6,993 nt of DNA, from assembly GCA_900556545.1 (NCBI GenBank), contig USPE01000101.1, positions 1 to 6,993 on the forward strand, read 5' to 3'. Positions 1-6,181 of this stretch are shown piece after piece. Within the stretch, counting starts at the first letter, position 1. Each line of letters opens with the position of its first letter. A program made the position numbers and the translations under genes. This DNA comes from an uncultured Peptococcaceae bacterium. GTDB lineage: Bacteria; Bacillota; Peptococcia; Peptococcales; Peptococcaceae. Below the pieces are notes generated by a model, which had not been told where the DNA came from, searched no databases, and worked only from the letters and a program-made list of their open reading frames with translations.

Positions 1-2
1 AT

Positions 3-21
3 CATTTTTATCCATCCTTTC
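3..21 (-). other. possible start of a divergent minus-strand gene (ATG and ribosome site)
   Basis: Read on the minus strand, AAAGGA (20-15) lies upstream of ATG at 5-3, with about ten bases between the GG and the start codon. A second in-frame ATG lies at 15-13 but is too close to the purine run to be well served by it. The few codons visible stay open to the window edge. This would be a gene transcribed away from rpsT, but far too little is present to identify it. The call rests only on the ribosome-site-like spacing and may be chance. Confidence 0.25.
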
Positions 22-63
22 TCAAATTAATGCTAGTTTTTCCAATATTTTCAGAAATATGTA

Positions 64-92
64 TTGACAGATTCCAATTCATGCCCTAAAAT
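64..92 (+). promoter_or_regulatory. rpsT promoter, sigma-A type
   Basis: TTGACA at 64-69 matches the -35 consensus exactly. After a 17-base spacer, TAAAAT at 87-92 matches the -10 consensus in five of six positions. Transcription would start near 99, giving a leader of roughly 90 bases before the S20 start. Strong near-consensus promoters are expected for ribosomal protein genes. Confidence 0.8.
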
Positions 93-104
93 AAATTCGT
101 ATGT

Positions 105-137
105 TTCGTTAGATCGTCCGTGTCCGGCTCTAACGAA
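105..137 (+). promoter_or_regulatory. hairpin in the rpsT leader
   Basis: TTCGTTAGA (105-113) pairs perfectly with TCTAACGAA (129-137), a 9-bp stem. Inside it, CCG 118-120 can pair with CGG 125-127. It begins just after the predicted transcription start and ends about 40 bases before the ribosome site. It is not followed by a T-run, so it is not a terminator. It could be an RNA-stabilising 5' structure or an autoregulatory element for S20. S20 is known to regulate its own translation in Escherichia coli; a similar role here is inference. Confidence 0.5.
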
Positions 138-176
138 CTGGAAATCGAATTAAAAAAATCGAAATACATTGATATC

Positions 177-192
177 GGAGGTGGACAAATTG
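177..192 (+). promoter_or_regulatory. rpsT ribosome binding site that fixes a TTG start
   Basis: GGAGG at 177-181 is followed after eight bases by TTG at 190-192. The in-frame upstream candidates TTG 169 and GTG 181 lie before or inside this site and cannot use it. The protein after TTG 190 reads (M)ANIKSAAKR, the usual S20 N-terminus. The start is therefore 190. Confidence 0.85.
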
Positions 193-450
193 GCTAATAT
201 CAAATCTGCAGCTAAGCGTGCCCAAGTCGCTAAAGTTCGTACTTTAAGAAACAAAAGCGCTATGTCTAAAGTAAAAACCAGTATTAAAGGTGTAGAAGCA
301 GCTGTAGCAGCAAACGATGCTGAAGCAGCAAAAGCAGCTTTGGCTACTGCTGTTAAAACAATTGACAAAGCAGCTTCCAAAGGTATTCTGCATAAAAACA
401 ATGCAGCAAATAAAAAATCCCGTTTAACAAAAATGGTAAACGCAATGTAA
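190..450 (+). CDS. rpsT: 30S ribosomal protein S20
   Basis: This encodes small-subunit ribosomal protein S20, a primary 16S rRNA-binding helical protein needed for 30S assembly and initiation. From TTG 190 the product is 86 residues, the usual S20 length. It carries the family hallmarks: N-terminal ANIKSAAKR, a basic helix with RNKSAMSKVKT, an alanine-rich middle, and a C-terminal KGILHKNNAANKKSR segment. A longer reading from TTG 169 would add seven residues not found in the family and would ignore the ribosome site. The gene is monocistronic, with its own promoter at 64-92 and terminator at 473-504. The weak UUG start behind a strong Shine-Dalgarno is shared with E. coli rpsT, where it matters for autoregulation; whether it does so here is unknown. 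Confidence 0.97.
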   Translation: MANIKSAAKRAQVAKVRTLRNKSAMSKVKTSIKGVEAAVAANDAEAAKAALATAVKTIDKAASKGILHKNNAANKKSRLTKMVNAM

Positions 451-472
451 TATAGGCTGACACTGTTCAAGT

Positions 473-504
473 AACCCTGCAGTTTTTCTGCAGGGTTGTT
501 TTTT
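473..504 (+). terminator. rpsT intrinsic terminator
   Basis: AACCCTGCAG (473-482) pairs perfectly with CTGCAGGGTT (488-497) across a TTTTT loop, a 10-bp stem, followed by GTTTTTT. It lies 23 bases after the rpsT stop. This is a canonical Rho-independent terminator and closes the rpsT unit. Confidence 0.95.
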
Positions 505-530
505 ACAAATTTTCACCTATAAAACACCCT

Positions 531-660
531 CTGTAAGACACAGATTTACAGTACAACCATATTTTATTCTGATGTTTTGAATCCTTTTATTACCATACTG
601 CTTTATCATACTATTTTGATGCACTTCTTTTTAGAACTGCTTGGCCATGAAGAATAGTAT
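531..660. repeat. spacer with two short inverted repeats, no gene
   Basis: The stretch between the rpsT terminator and the next promoter contains no credible reading frame. It holds CTGTAA (531-536) facing TTACAG (546-551), and ATACTATT (608-615) facing AATAGTAT (653-660) around a 37-base loop in which CTTC 624-627 can pair with GAAG 649-652. No T-run follows either one. Their role is unknown and they may be chance features of AT-rich DNA. Confidence 0.3.
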
Positions 661-678
661 CATCCTGAATATCATACT
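656..678. promoter_or_regulatory. imperfect dyad just upstream of the cyclase promoter, possible operator
   Basis: AGTATCAT (656-663) and ATCATACT (671-678) form an inverted repeat matching at seven of eight positions around a 7-base spacer, ending eight bases before the -35 hexamer. This is the geometry of an activator or repressor site, but the arms are AT-rich and no regulator gene is present. Low confidence. Confidence 0.25.
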
Positions 679-685
679 GTAAAGG

Positions 686-714
686 TAGACAAGAAATTTC
701 ACTCATGCTATTAT
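686..714 (+). promoter_or_regulatory. extended -10 promoter for the diguanylate cyclase gene
   Basis: TAGACA (686-691) and TATTAT (709-714) are separated by 17 bases. A TGC triplet at 706-708 directly precedes the -10, giving the extended TGn motif. Transcription would begin near 721, leaving a leader of about 200 bases before the start codon at 924. No other candidate between 505 and 923 is comparable. Confidence 0.65.
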
Positions 715-750
715 CTACATAAGAGATAAGACAACAGATATTTTATTGGT

Positions 751-887
751 AGTTTTCAGGCAGTTACGTTTTCTCAATGGCTTAACCGTACATAATTTAG
801 CTCCCTAATATTGCTGCCTGCAACATAGTTCTTCCAATATTCTAATTGGAAAGGATATGTTGCCGCACACACAGACGCCTGAAACTG
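751..887 (+). ncRNA. structured 5' leader of the cyclase gene, candidate cis-regulatory RNA
   Basis: The predicted leader can close on itself. TTTCAGGC (754-761) pairs with GCCTGAAA (877-884), extended by AG/CT across one bulged T. Inside, GCAACATA (820-827) pairs perfectly with TATGTTGC (856-863), and within that TTCCAAT (832-838) pairs with ATTGGAA (845-851). The 5' arm has rival partners: CAGGCAG (757-763) can instead pair with CTGCCTG (814-820), and GCAGTT (760-765) with AACTGC (883-888). Mutually exclusive pairings of this sort are typical of regulatory leaders. I do not see the conserved core of either c-di-GMP riboswitch class or of any other riboswitch I know, and no terminator follows, so control would have to act on translation or RNA stability. 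The folding is read from the sequence; the function is inference. Confidence 0.4.
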
Positions 888-909
888 CTTATGCTGTTAT
901 AAGACGCCC

Positions 910-926
910 AGGAGGATTGACATATG
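910..926 (+). promoter_or_regulatory. ribosome binding site of the cyclase gene
   Basis: AGGAGG at 910-915 is followed after eight bases by ATG at 924-926. This is a strong Shine-Dalgarno that supports the annotated start. Only a four-base complement (CTCC at 801-804) was seen in the structured leader, so occlusion of this site is not obvious. Confidence 0.85.
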
Positions 927-2738
927 AAAAAAGCACGCAGTAAACGACACAAATTTTTTATATTGTCTGCCTGCAGCTTGATTTTTGTTTTTTCAATTAT
1001 CAGTATTTTTACCATATTTCAACATCAGTTAGATGAAAAATCCCGCATTATTTTGACCGATGGATTAACAACCAATATGCAGGAGCAAAACCAACGCACA
1101 GAACTGATTATCTACAATCTGGAAGAAATGCTGAATTTGCTGCAAAACACATTAGAAACCACAGAAACGGCAATACAGGCAGATGGTTGGGACTGGACAA
1201 TACAAAACTTAGACGTTGAGATAGATTATCTCAGCACACAGCAAATTCTGAACCTGACTGCCCCGCCGGAACTGCAAACCCTTTATCAGCAGCTTGCAGC
1301 AGGAGAAAATGTTGTTACAGATCTGGGACAGCCGCAATTTACCAACACGCCCTCCCAGCTGGCTCTACTGTATCCTGTAATGCAAAACGGCAGCTTGACC
1401 GGCGTGCTGCGTGCTCAGATAGACGTTACGGTATTGCTTGGAGAGAGCACGCATCCCGATTCCTTTTTCCAAAAAATTTATATCATACTTACCAAACCAG
1501 ACGGCAGCGTTGTCTATGCGGATACTGCTTATCCAAACGAAGGAAATTTATTTACAGCCATACTCCAAGGCGGAATTGACCCTGATGATGTAAAAGACAT
1601 CCAGCAAACCTTTGCAGAAAATGAAGCAATGACCATTTCTTTTTCTGGCAAAGGAAATCAATATTATATGTCCTGGGAGTCTGTGGGATTGCACGACTGG
1701 CGCATGGTAATGTTTGCCCGCTCACCGGATGTAGTATTCCAGACCACTACCATTTTGGTAGGGATGGTTACTACAGGAATCATTCTGATTTTGTTAACCG
1801 TTGTTTTTTGTATCGTGCTGATTCAGCTGCTGCTCCGCCAGAAACAGCAGATGGAAACACAACAGCGGCGCTACGATGCGCTGGCGCAGTTTAACGACAC
1901 GCTGCTGTTTGAATATGATATTGGGAGGAACAGCTTAGTGTTCGCACCCAATGCACTGGAACGGCTGGATTTAGATGAGCAATGCCTGGAAGGAATGCCA
2001 ATCGAATATTATGTGCAGCGCCTGCTTTATCCTGATGACCAAAAATTGATTCAAGAAAAACTTCAGCGCCTTAATATTGTCCTTGGCCAAACCTATTACA
2101 TGGAGATTCGTTTTCGGTGTAAAAACGGCGCATACAACTGGTTTGGATGCCAATTTAAATCAATCGAGAATCAAGACAACGCACCCCGCCAGCTTGTGGG
2201 AAAATTGGTGGATATCAATGATCAGCGCAAACGGGAGCAGGTTTTGCAGCGAGCAACACTGCAGGACGCTCTCACCGGCATTTATAACCGCGGCGCAGAA
2301 ACGCTTATCAATAATTTGTTAAAAGAAGATGAGCGGGGACTTTTCTTTATGCTGGATTTAGATGATTTTAAAACCATCAACGATACCTATGGTCACGCTG
2401 TCGGCGACGCACTGCTGACCGGCATCGCCCAAATCCTCAAAGAAGTGTTCCGACCGGACGATATTATCGCCAGAGTAGGCGGAGATGAATTTGTCGCGTT
2501 TCTTTCCGGCATCAATGATGCCAACGTTGCAGAAAAGAAAGCAGCCTTAATCCAAAGCCGCATGGAGCAACTGGATATACCCGGAATGGAACATGCCATT
2601 TCTGCCAGCATCGGCGCTTCCAGCGCCCCGCAAAGCGGTTCTGACTATGACGCGCTGGTTCGCGCCGCCGACCAGGCCATGTACACCATCAAGCAGCAGT
2701 CCAAAAAAGGATTCGCTTTTCATATACAAAACAAATAA
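924..2738 (+). CDS. membrane-anchored diguanylate cyclase with extracellular sensor, PAS and GGDEF domains
   Basis: The 604-residue product should make cyclic di-GMP from two GTP at the inner face of the membrane. A basic N-terminus precedes a first membrane helix (about 11-32). Residues 33-272 form an outward-facing sensor region resembling Cache-type domains, with YPVMQNGSLTGVLR and IILTKPDGSVVYAD segments. A second helix spans about 275-304. A PAS_3-like domain covers about 318-443, and GGDEF about 444-600. The catalytic domain looks active: metal site D478 in LDLDDFKTIND, and an exact GGDEF at 519-523. An RPDD product-inhibition I-site (510-513) lies five residues before it, as in PleD. 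No EAL or HD-GYP partner is present. The gene stands alone, driven by the promoter near 686 through a long leader. The ligand of the sensor cannot be told from sequence. Confidence 0.93.
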   Translation: MKKARSKRHKFFILSACSLIFVFSIISIFTIFQHQLDEKSRIILTDGLTTNMQEQNQRTELIIYNLEEMLNLLQNTLETTETAIQADGWDWTIQNLDVEIDYLSTQQILNLTAPPELQTLYQQLAAGENVVTDLGQPQFTNTPSQLALLYPVMQNGSLTGVLRAQIDVTVLLGESTHPDSFFQKIYIILTKPDGSVVYADTAYPNEGNLFTAILQGGIDPDDVKDIQQTFAENEAMTISFSGKGNQYYMSWESVGLHDWRMVMFARSPDVVFQTTTILVGMVTTGIILILLTVVFCIVLIQLLLRQKQQMETQQRRYDALAQFNDTLLFEYDIGRNSLVFAPNALERLDLDEQCLEGMPIEYYVQRLLYPDDQKLIQEKLQRLNIVLGQTYYMEIRFRCKNGAYNWFGCQFKSIENQDNAPRQLVGKLVDINDQRKREQVLQRATLQDALTGIYNRGAETLINNLLKEDERGLFFMLDLDDFKTINDTYGHAVGDALLTGIAQILKEVFRPDDIIARVGGDEFVAFLSGINDANVAEKKAALIQSRMEQLDIPGMEHAISASIGASSAPQSGSDYDALVRAADQAMYTIKQQSKKGFAFHIQNK

Positions 2739-2771
2739 CGAATACGTACACAAAAGCATGATGTACACATC

Positions 2772-2840
2772 AAAACAAGCATATCCCCTAGAGTGCGGAA
2801 CCTTTCAGCAAAGGTCTTCTCTGTCGGATCTGCTTGTTTT
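2772..2840. terminator. long imperfect hairpin, probable bidirectional terminator after the cyclase gene
   Basis: AAAACAAGCA (2772-2781) pairs with TGCTTGTTTT (2831-2840). After one T-C mismatch the stem continues as ATCC (2783-2786) with GGAT (2826-2829). Further in, AGAG (2790-2793) pairs with CTCT (2819-2822), and ACCTTT (2800-2805) with AAAGGT (2810-2815) around a CAGC loop. A T-rich run (2837-2845) follows on the plus strand and a TTTT on the minus strand. It lies 33 bases after the cyclase stop, where a terminator is expected. It is longer and more interrupted than usual, so an independent small RNA is also conceivable. Confidence 0.55.
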
Positions 2841-2911
2841 TGTTTACATGCTAATCCATTATATACAGTATGATTGGCTTACATCTGTTTTTTGTTTTTG
2901 CAGTCAATAAC

Positions 2912-2953
2912 ACAAGGGAGGGTACAACTCCTACGAGTCATATCCTCCCCTGT
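2912..2953. repeat. strong GC-rich inverted repeat in the convergent spacer
   Basis: GGGAGGGTA (2916-2924) pairs with TATCCTCCC (2941-2949), including one G-U pair. Outside an A-C mismatch, ACA (2912-2914) pairs with TGT (2951-2953). The apical part adds ACTC (2927-2930) with GAGT (2935-2938) around CTAC. The stem is markedly GC-rich for this AT-rich spacer. No T-run follows closely on either strand, so it is not a standard terminator. It could be a 3'-end stabiliser for the minus-strand operon or a copy of a dispersed intergenic palindrome. Confidence 0.5.
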
Positions 2954-2995
2954 TTAGACTATCGATTCGCTTTCTTTAGTTTTTTAACACTGTGT

Positions 2996-3015
2996 GCAGA
3001 AACAATTTTTTCTGC
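2996..3015. repeat. short hairpin downstream of the surface-protein operon
   Basis: GCAGAAA (2996-3002) pairs with TTTCTGC (3009-3015) around a six-base loop. It lies 48 bases beyond the stop codon of the minus-strand gene. A terminator for that operon would need a T-run on the minus strand just left of 2996, and none is present, so its role as terminator is weak. No gene is seen between 2739 and 3062. Confidence 0.3.
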
Positions 3016-3062
3016 CGCACTTGTTATTAAGGAACTTATTAATTTTTATGGTATTGCCTGTT

Positions 3063-5444
3063 TTATTCTACAGTTTGATCAACAGAAGCATCGTCCTGTT
3101 CCGGTTCTCCTGCAGCTTCGCCGGCAGAAGTATCATCCTGTTTTACTTTTGCAGCAGCCAATTCTGTTGATTCTTCTGTTACAATTTCACCATTCGGATT
3201 CAAAATAATCACCAAATCCTCATAGCCTGTAGCCTGAATGGTAATAGTAACGCTTTCCCCTTCTTTCAGAATATCACTTCCGAATATAATCGCCGTACCG
3301 AACTCACTACTGTAAAAAGTACCTTCTTCCATATTCCAATCTGTATTGGATTCTTTCAGGGGCTGATTACCTACCGATACAGCAGTTATCTGCCCAAAAA
3401 AGTCTTTGTTCTCAACTCCGAATTCCAGTGCATAACGGCCAAGAACGTCTTTCCCATACTCTTGCGGTGTTGGTGCTGTTAACAAGTCACCCGGCTGTTC
3501 CGGATCAACAGGTCCTGTTGTTTTTTCAGCTATCGTAACTGTAATACTTTGTGAACCATAATGCTCTGCTGTTACTATTATGGTATAATCGCCGGCTGAT
3601 GGGAACAGACCGCCTTGCAGAGTTAATCCTGTTTCGGTAGGCGTATACCAGTCATTGCCGCTGCTGCCGCCTGCTTCTTGGGTTAATACGTTTCTCCCAT
3701 TCACCGTTACACTTTGTAAATACTGCAAGAAATCTGCTGTCAAACCCTGCAGTGCTACTACATCGCCGGCCTGATAAGCAGAACCGTCTTCTTTGGCAGC
3801 CAATTCCAGCTTAACATCGTCCAGCTGCTTTTCTAAAACTACATAAAGCGTTGCTTTTTGATAGCCTTTGGCTTGAATTTCTATGGTGTTTGTTTCTCCT
3901 AATTTCCAATTATACACATCTTTACTGATAGTTAACTGATCATCTGCAATCGTATATTCATCCTCGTCAATCGCAGACCAGTTTTTATTGATAACAATAT
4001 CCGTAACTGTGCTTAAATACTCGGCATCCCCTTGGATTACAATATCCTTTCCTTCCTGCGCTGTCAACACAGTTAATGTTGGTGCAGGCTGCCCCTGGGT
4101 ATCTCCAAAGGATTGCGCAGCGCCCAATTTATTATCTTCCAATACATACTTCACTTGATAGGGGCGATTTAATTCTGCTAATCCATTTTGGCTATATTCG
4201 TCAAAAGTCAGATATTCGCCCTGTTCCAGTTTGGCATCTTGTACAGCATTTAAATAATCAATAAAGTCAAACATACCGCTGCCATCTTCGTTCATTACAG
4301 CATCTGCCCGTGTGATTTCCAGCTCCCAACGATCTCGAATGGCTTCAGACTCTTCATTGCCCCGTCCAATTTCATGCAGCAGCAGCGCATTCGATAACAA
4401 ATCATGGTTAAAAATTAAATCTGCATTCATCATAGCGCTGTCACTGGTGCCATCGCCGTCAGTATCCGTACTGCCGCCGGAAGTTGCACTGGAACGCCCG
4501 TCCAGATTCAGACTGTTTAATTCAACCTGACTGATATTGGCAGCTGCCTTTGTCACAGAACTATCAGCTTCCTGTACAGAAAATGTTTTACTGAAGGTTT
4601 TGAATCCGTCTGCATATACAGTTACTGTATAACGGCCGCTCTGACTGAAATTTTCTTCTTTGGTTTCGCTGTTTTCATTCCAGATTCTCAGCACATCTCC
4701 TATCAAACCATAATCCGCAATATTTTGTAATGTTTTGACATCTGTGCCGCCATCGGCAGTTGGATATTCCAATGTTACTCTTGTGATAGGGTTGGTTATC
4801 GCATAGTCAAAATCTATTAATTCAAACCGAATATCTTCTCCCACTTTCGGATTGGTCGGATAACTCAAATTCATCTGCGGCGTTTCCTGATTTACAATGT
4901 GAATGGGAACTTTTAATGCTGCTCCATTCTGCGAATAAATTTTGACTGTAAATCGACCGTTGCGGCTCAGTTCATTCTGTCCTGCCGGTAATGTTAAACA
5001 ATCTGTTTTCTGTGTGTATGAATTGAATGTTTTTTCATAAATAAGCTGCTGTTCTAATGCAGCATTTCCATTTTCACTCATCAACATCACTTTAGTAATA
5101 CCGTCATACCATTGTTGTTGCTTATCATTGTTTAATGCAAATTTAATGAGTACTTCTGCCCCTGCGTCAAACCCACTGCTGTCCGTTGTGAGTTCCGCAT
5201 CGGGAGAGTAAAACGCCGGTAAAGCCTCATCGGTTTCTGTCTGTTGTCCTGACAAATCAAACGTAGTTTTTTGCGGCGTAATCCGCACATTGCCGTTTTC
5301 GTCATAGTTATCCAGATAATAGTCAAACACAGAAACAGAGCCATGCGCCAAAATTTCAGAAGGCGCAGCCCAAGCCGGTGTTGCCAGCAAAGCAAAAGCC
5401 AGGGTAGCAGAAACTGCAGCTGCTTTCATTTTTTTCTGATTCAT
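3063..5444 (-). CDS. secreted protein with repeated Shr-like HID (DUF1533) domains
   Basis: The 793-residue product starts with a signal peptide (about 1-26, cleavage after AWA). At least four and perhaps five beta-rich repeats of the Shr-like hemoglobin-interacting type follow, near 78-184 (weakest), 189-290, 455-538, 544-639 and 655-749. Each ends in a strand pattern like TIEIQAKGY or VTITIQATGY, and one carries VTVNG. Between repeats two and three is a helical segment (322-450) with a calcium-type loop, DTDGDGTSD (327-335), and the DLLSNALLLHEIG and YLTFDEY stretches I associate with this family. The acidic C-terminus (750-793) has no LPXTG, S-layer or membrane anchor, so attachment is unclear. 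HID domains in Streptococcus pyogenes Shr bind hemoglobin; heme or protein binding here is inference. Its ATG overlaps the stop of the upstream gene, and AAGGAG lies at 5460-5455. Confidence 0.8.
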   Translation of the reverse strand: MNQKKMKAAAVSATLAFALLATPAWAAPSEILAHGSVSVFDYYLDNYDENGNVRITPQKTTFDLSGQQTETDEALPAFYSPDAELTTDSSGFDAGAEVLIKFALNNDKQQQWYDGITKVMLMSENGNAALEQQLIYEKTFNSYTQKTDCLTLPAGQNELSRNGRFTVKIYSQNGAALKVPIHIVNQETPQMNLSYPTNPKVGEDIRFELIDFDYAITNPITRVTLEYPTADGGTDVKTLQNIADYGLIGDVLRIWNENSETKEENFSQSGRYTVTVYADGFKTFSKTFSVQEADSSVTKAAANISQVELNSLNLDGRSSATSGGSTDTDGDGTSDSAMMNADLIFNHDLLSNALLLHEIGRGNEESEAIRDRWELEITRADAVMNEDGSGMFDFIDYLNAVQDAKLEQGEYLTFDEYSQNGLAELNRPYQVKYVLEDNKLGAAQSFGDTQGQPAPTLTVLTAQEGKDIVIQGDAEYLSTVTDIVINKNWSAIDEDEYTIADDQLTISKDVYNWKLGETNTIEIQAKGYQKATLYVVLEKQLDDVKLELAAKEDGSAYQAGDVVALQGLTADFLQYLQSVTVNGRNVLTQEAGGSSGNDWYTPTETGLTLQGGLFPSAGDYTIIVTAEHYGSQSITVTIAEKTTGPVDPEQPGDLLTAPTPQEYGKDVLGRYALEFGVENKDFFGQITAVSVGNQPLKESNTDWNMEEGTFYSSEFGTAIIFGSDILKEGESVTITIQATGYEDLVIILNPNGEIVTEESTELAAAKVKQDDTSAGEAAGEPEQDDASVDQTVE
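4440..4466 (-). other. calcium-binding-type loop (DxDxDGxxD) in the HID protein
   Basis: Residues 327-335 read DTDGDGTSD, the aspartate spacing of dockerin, EF-hand or thrombospondin-3 calcium loops. A second, less regular acidic loop, NEDGSGMFDFID, occurs at 385-396. Together they suggest the central segment is stabilised by calcium. Confidence 0.5.
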
Positions 5445-5460
5445 TATTTTGTTGCTCCTT
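5442..5460 (-). promoter_or_regulatory. coupled stop/start (TAATG) with ribosome site
   Basis: On the minus strand AAGGAG (5460-5455) precedes ATG 5444-5442. The TAA of the upstream frame (5446-5444) shares one base with that ATG. This indicates an operon with translational coupling between the two surface-protein genes. Confidence 0.8.
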
Positions 5461-6181
5461 TCGTCAGAGAAATTTCTTGTTTCACACCGTCATCATTTCG
5501 TACAACAGTCAATACCTGATGATTTAAATGTTCAATTTCCCATTTTACAATCAAGCCGCTGTCTTCCACCGGTTCGGCAGTAATTTCAACACCATCTACC
5601 AACAAGGTGTAATCTGCCGCAGTACCTGTTTGGAAAGAAACTACCAGATATTGCACCCAGCCTAAATCGACAATTTCTGTTTCATCTAACTGCACAAATT
5701 GTCCGTTTGTTTGTTCTTCATCATCACTACCGCCAGTGTTGCTGTCTCCAGAGCCGTCAGAATCATCAGAATCTCCGGAACCACCGGAACCGCCCGAACC
5801 GCCGGAGCTACTGGATCCGCCGGATCCGCTATAGCTGCTGGAATTACCGGTTGTATCCCCATTTTGTATAATTTTTGCATCTGTACCGGTTTCATTCAAA
5901 ACTGCTGTTGCACCATATGGCACTGTCTTGCCGGCAGCAGTAACAATACCGCCGCTATTTTTTACTACAGTCTTTTCTGTGCTTACATTTACAGTTCCAT
6001 CTGTTACAGATACTGTTTCAATGGTGCCGTCACCGGAAATATCTGCATCTGCAGAAACATAAACTTCGGTAATTTCAGCAGGTTCCGTAATCTGCACTGT
6101 TGTCTTTCCTGTTTGGTTTACTATATTCAACAGATCTGCACTGGTTTCTCCTTGTAAAAGAAGCTCCTGTCCGCCACGCAC
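5444..6181 (-). CDS. C-terminal fragment of a surface protein, 5' end missing
   Basis: The open frame gives 245 residues from GTG 6181 and stays open to 6214, where TAG (6217-6215) stops it. There is no signal peptide, no ATG near the front and no convincing ribosome site, so this is the tail of a larger gene. Residues 1-110 are a valine/threonine-rich beta region (ITEPAEITEVYVSADADI) like repetitive surface stalks. Residues 111-152 are a Ser/Gly/Asp linker. Residues 161-245 are a compact domain with WVQYLVVSF and YTLLVDGVEI. I believe I have seen this type at the C-terminus of secreted HID-domain proteins, but cannot confirm it here. It lies immediately before the HID protein gene in one operon. 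Upstream of it is only the antisense of apbE, so the missing N-terminus was lost by rearrangement. It is probably non-functional here. Confidence 0.65.
   Translation of the reverse strand: MRGGQELLLQGETSADLLNIVNQTGKTTVQITEPAEITEVYVSADADISGDGTIETVSVTDGTVNVSTEKTVVKNSGGIVTAAGKTVPYGATAVLNETGTDAKIIQNGDTTGNSSSYSGSGGSSSSGGSGGSGGSGDSDDSDGSGDSNTGGSDDEEQTNGQFVQLDETEIVDLGWVQYLVVSFQTGTAADYTLLVDGVEITAEPVEDSGLIVKWEIEHLNHQVLTVVRNDDGVKQEISLTKGATK
5748..5828. repeat. degenerate 9-bp tandem repeat encoding the Ser/Gly/Asp linker
   Basis: About nine imperfect 9-base units run in tandem. Examples are CCAGAGCCG, TCAGAATCA, TCAGAATCT, CCGGAACCA, CCGGAACCG, CCCGAACCG, CTGGATCCG and CCGGATCCG. On the coding strand they give alternating Ser-Gly-Gly and Asp-Ser triplets. 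Because units are three codons long, gain or loss would alter linker length without shifting the frame. Confidence 0.7.

Noticed and set aside
750..900. T-box or attenuator
   Set aside because: No T-box specifier or conserved T-box sequence and no hairpin followed by a T-run before the coding start.
917..922. TTGACA resembling a -35 box
   Set aside because: It overlaps the ribosome site to start codon spacer of the cyclase gene, and no -10 hexamer lies 16-18 bases downstream.
721..923. c-di-GMP riboswitch (class I or II) in the cyclase leader
   Set aside because: Position and gene would fit, but neither the class I conserved loop and tetraloop-receptor sequences nor the class II pseudoknot core could be found.
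2593..2910. Open frame overlapping the cyclase 3' end
   Set aside because: It is out of frame with an intact GGDEF domain, has no ribosome site and no recognisable protein features.
2870..3208. Plus-strand open frame across the convergent spacer
   Set aside because: It crosses two hairpins and runs antisense into the HID gene; composition is hydrophobic noise and no ribosome site is present.
5699..6157. 152-codon plus-strand open frame opposite the surface-protein fragment
   Set aside because: It is the antisense of a Ser/Gly repeat and beta region; the cysteine- and isoleucine-rich product has no family features.
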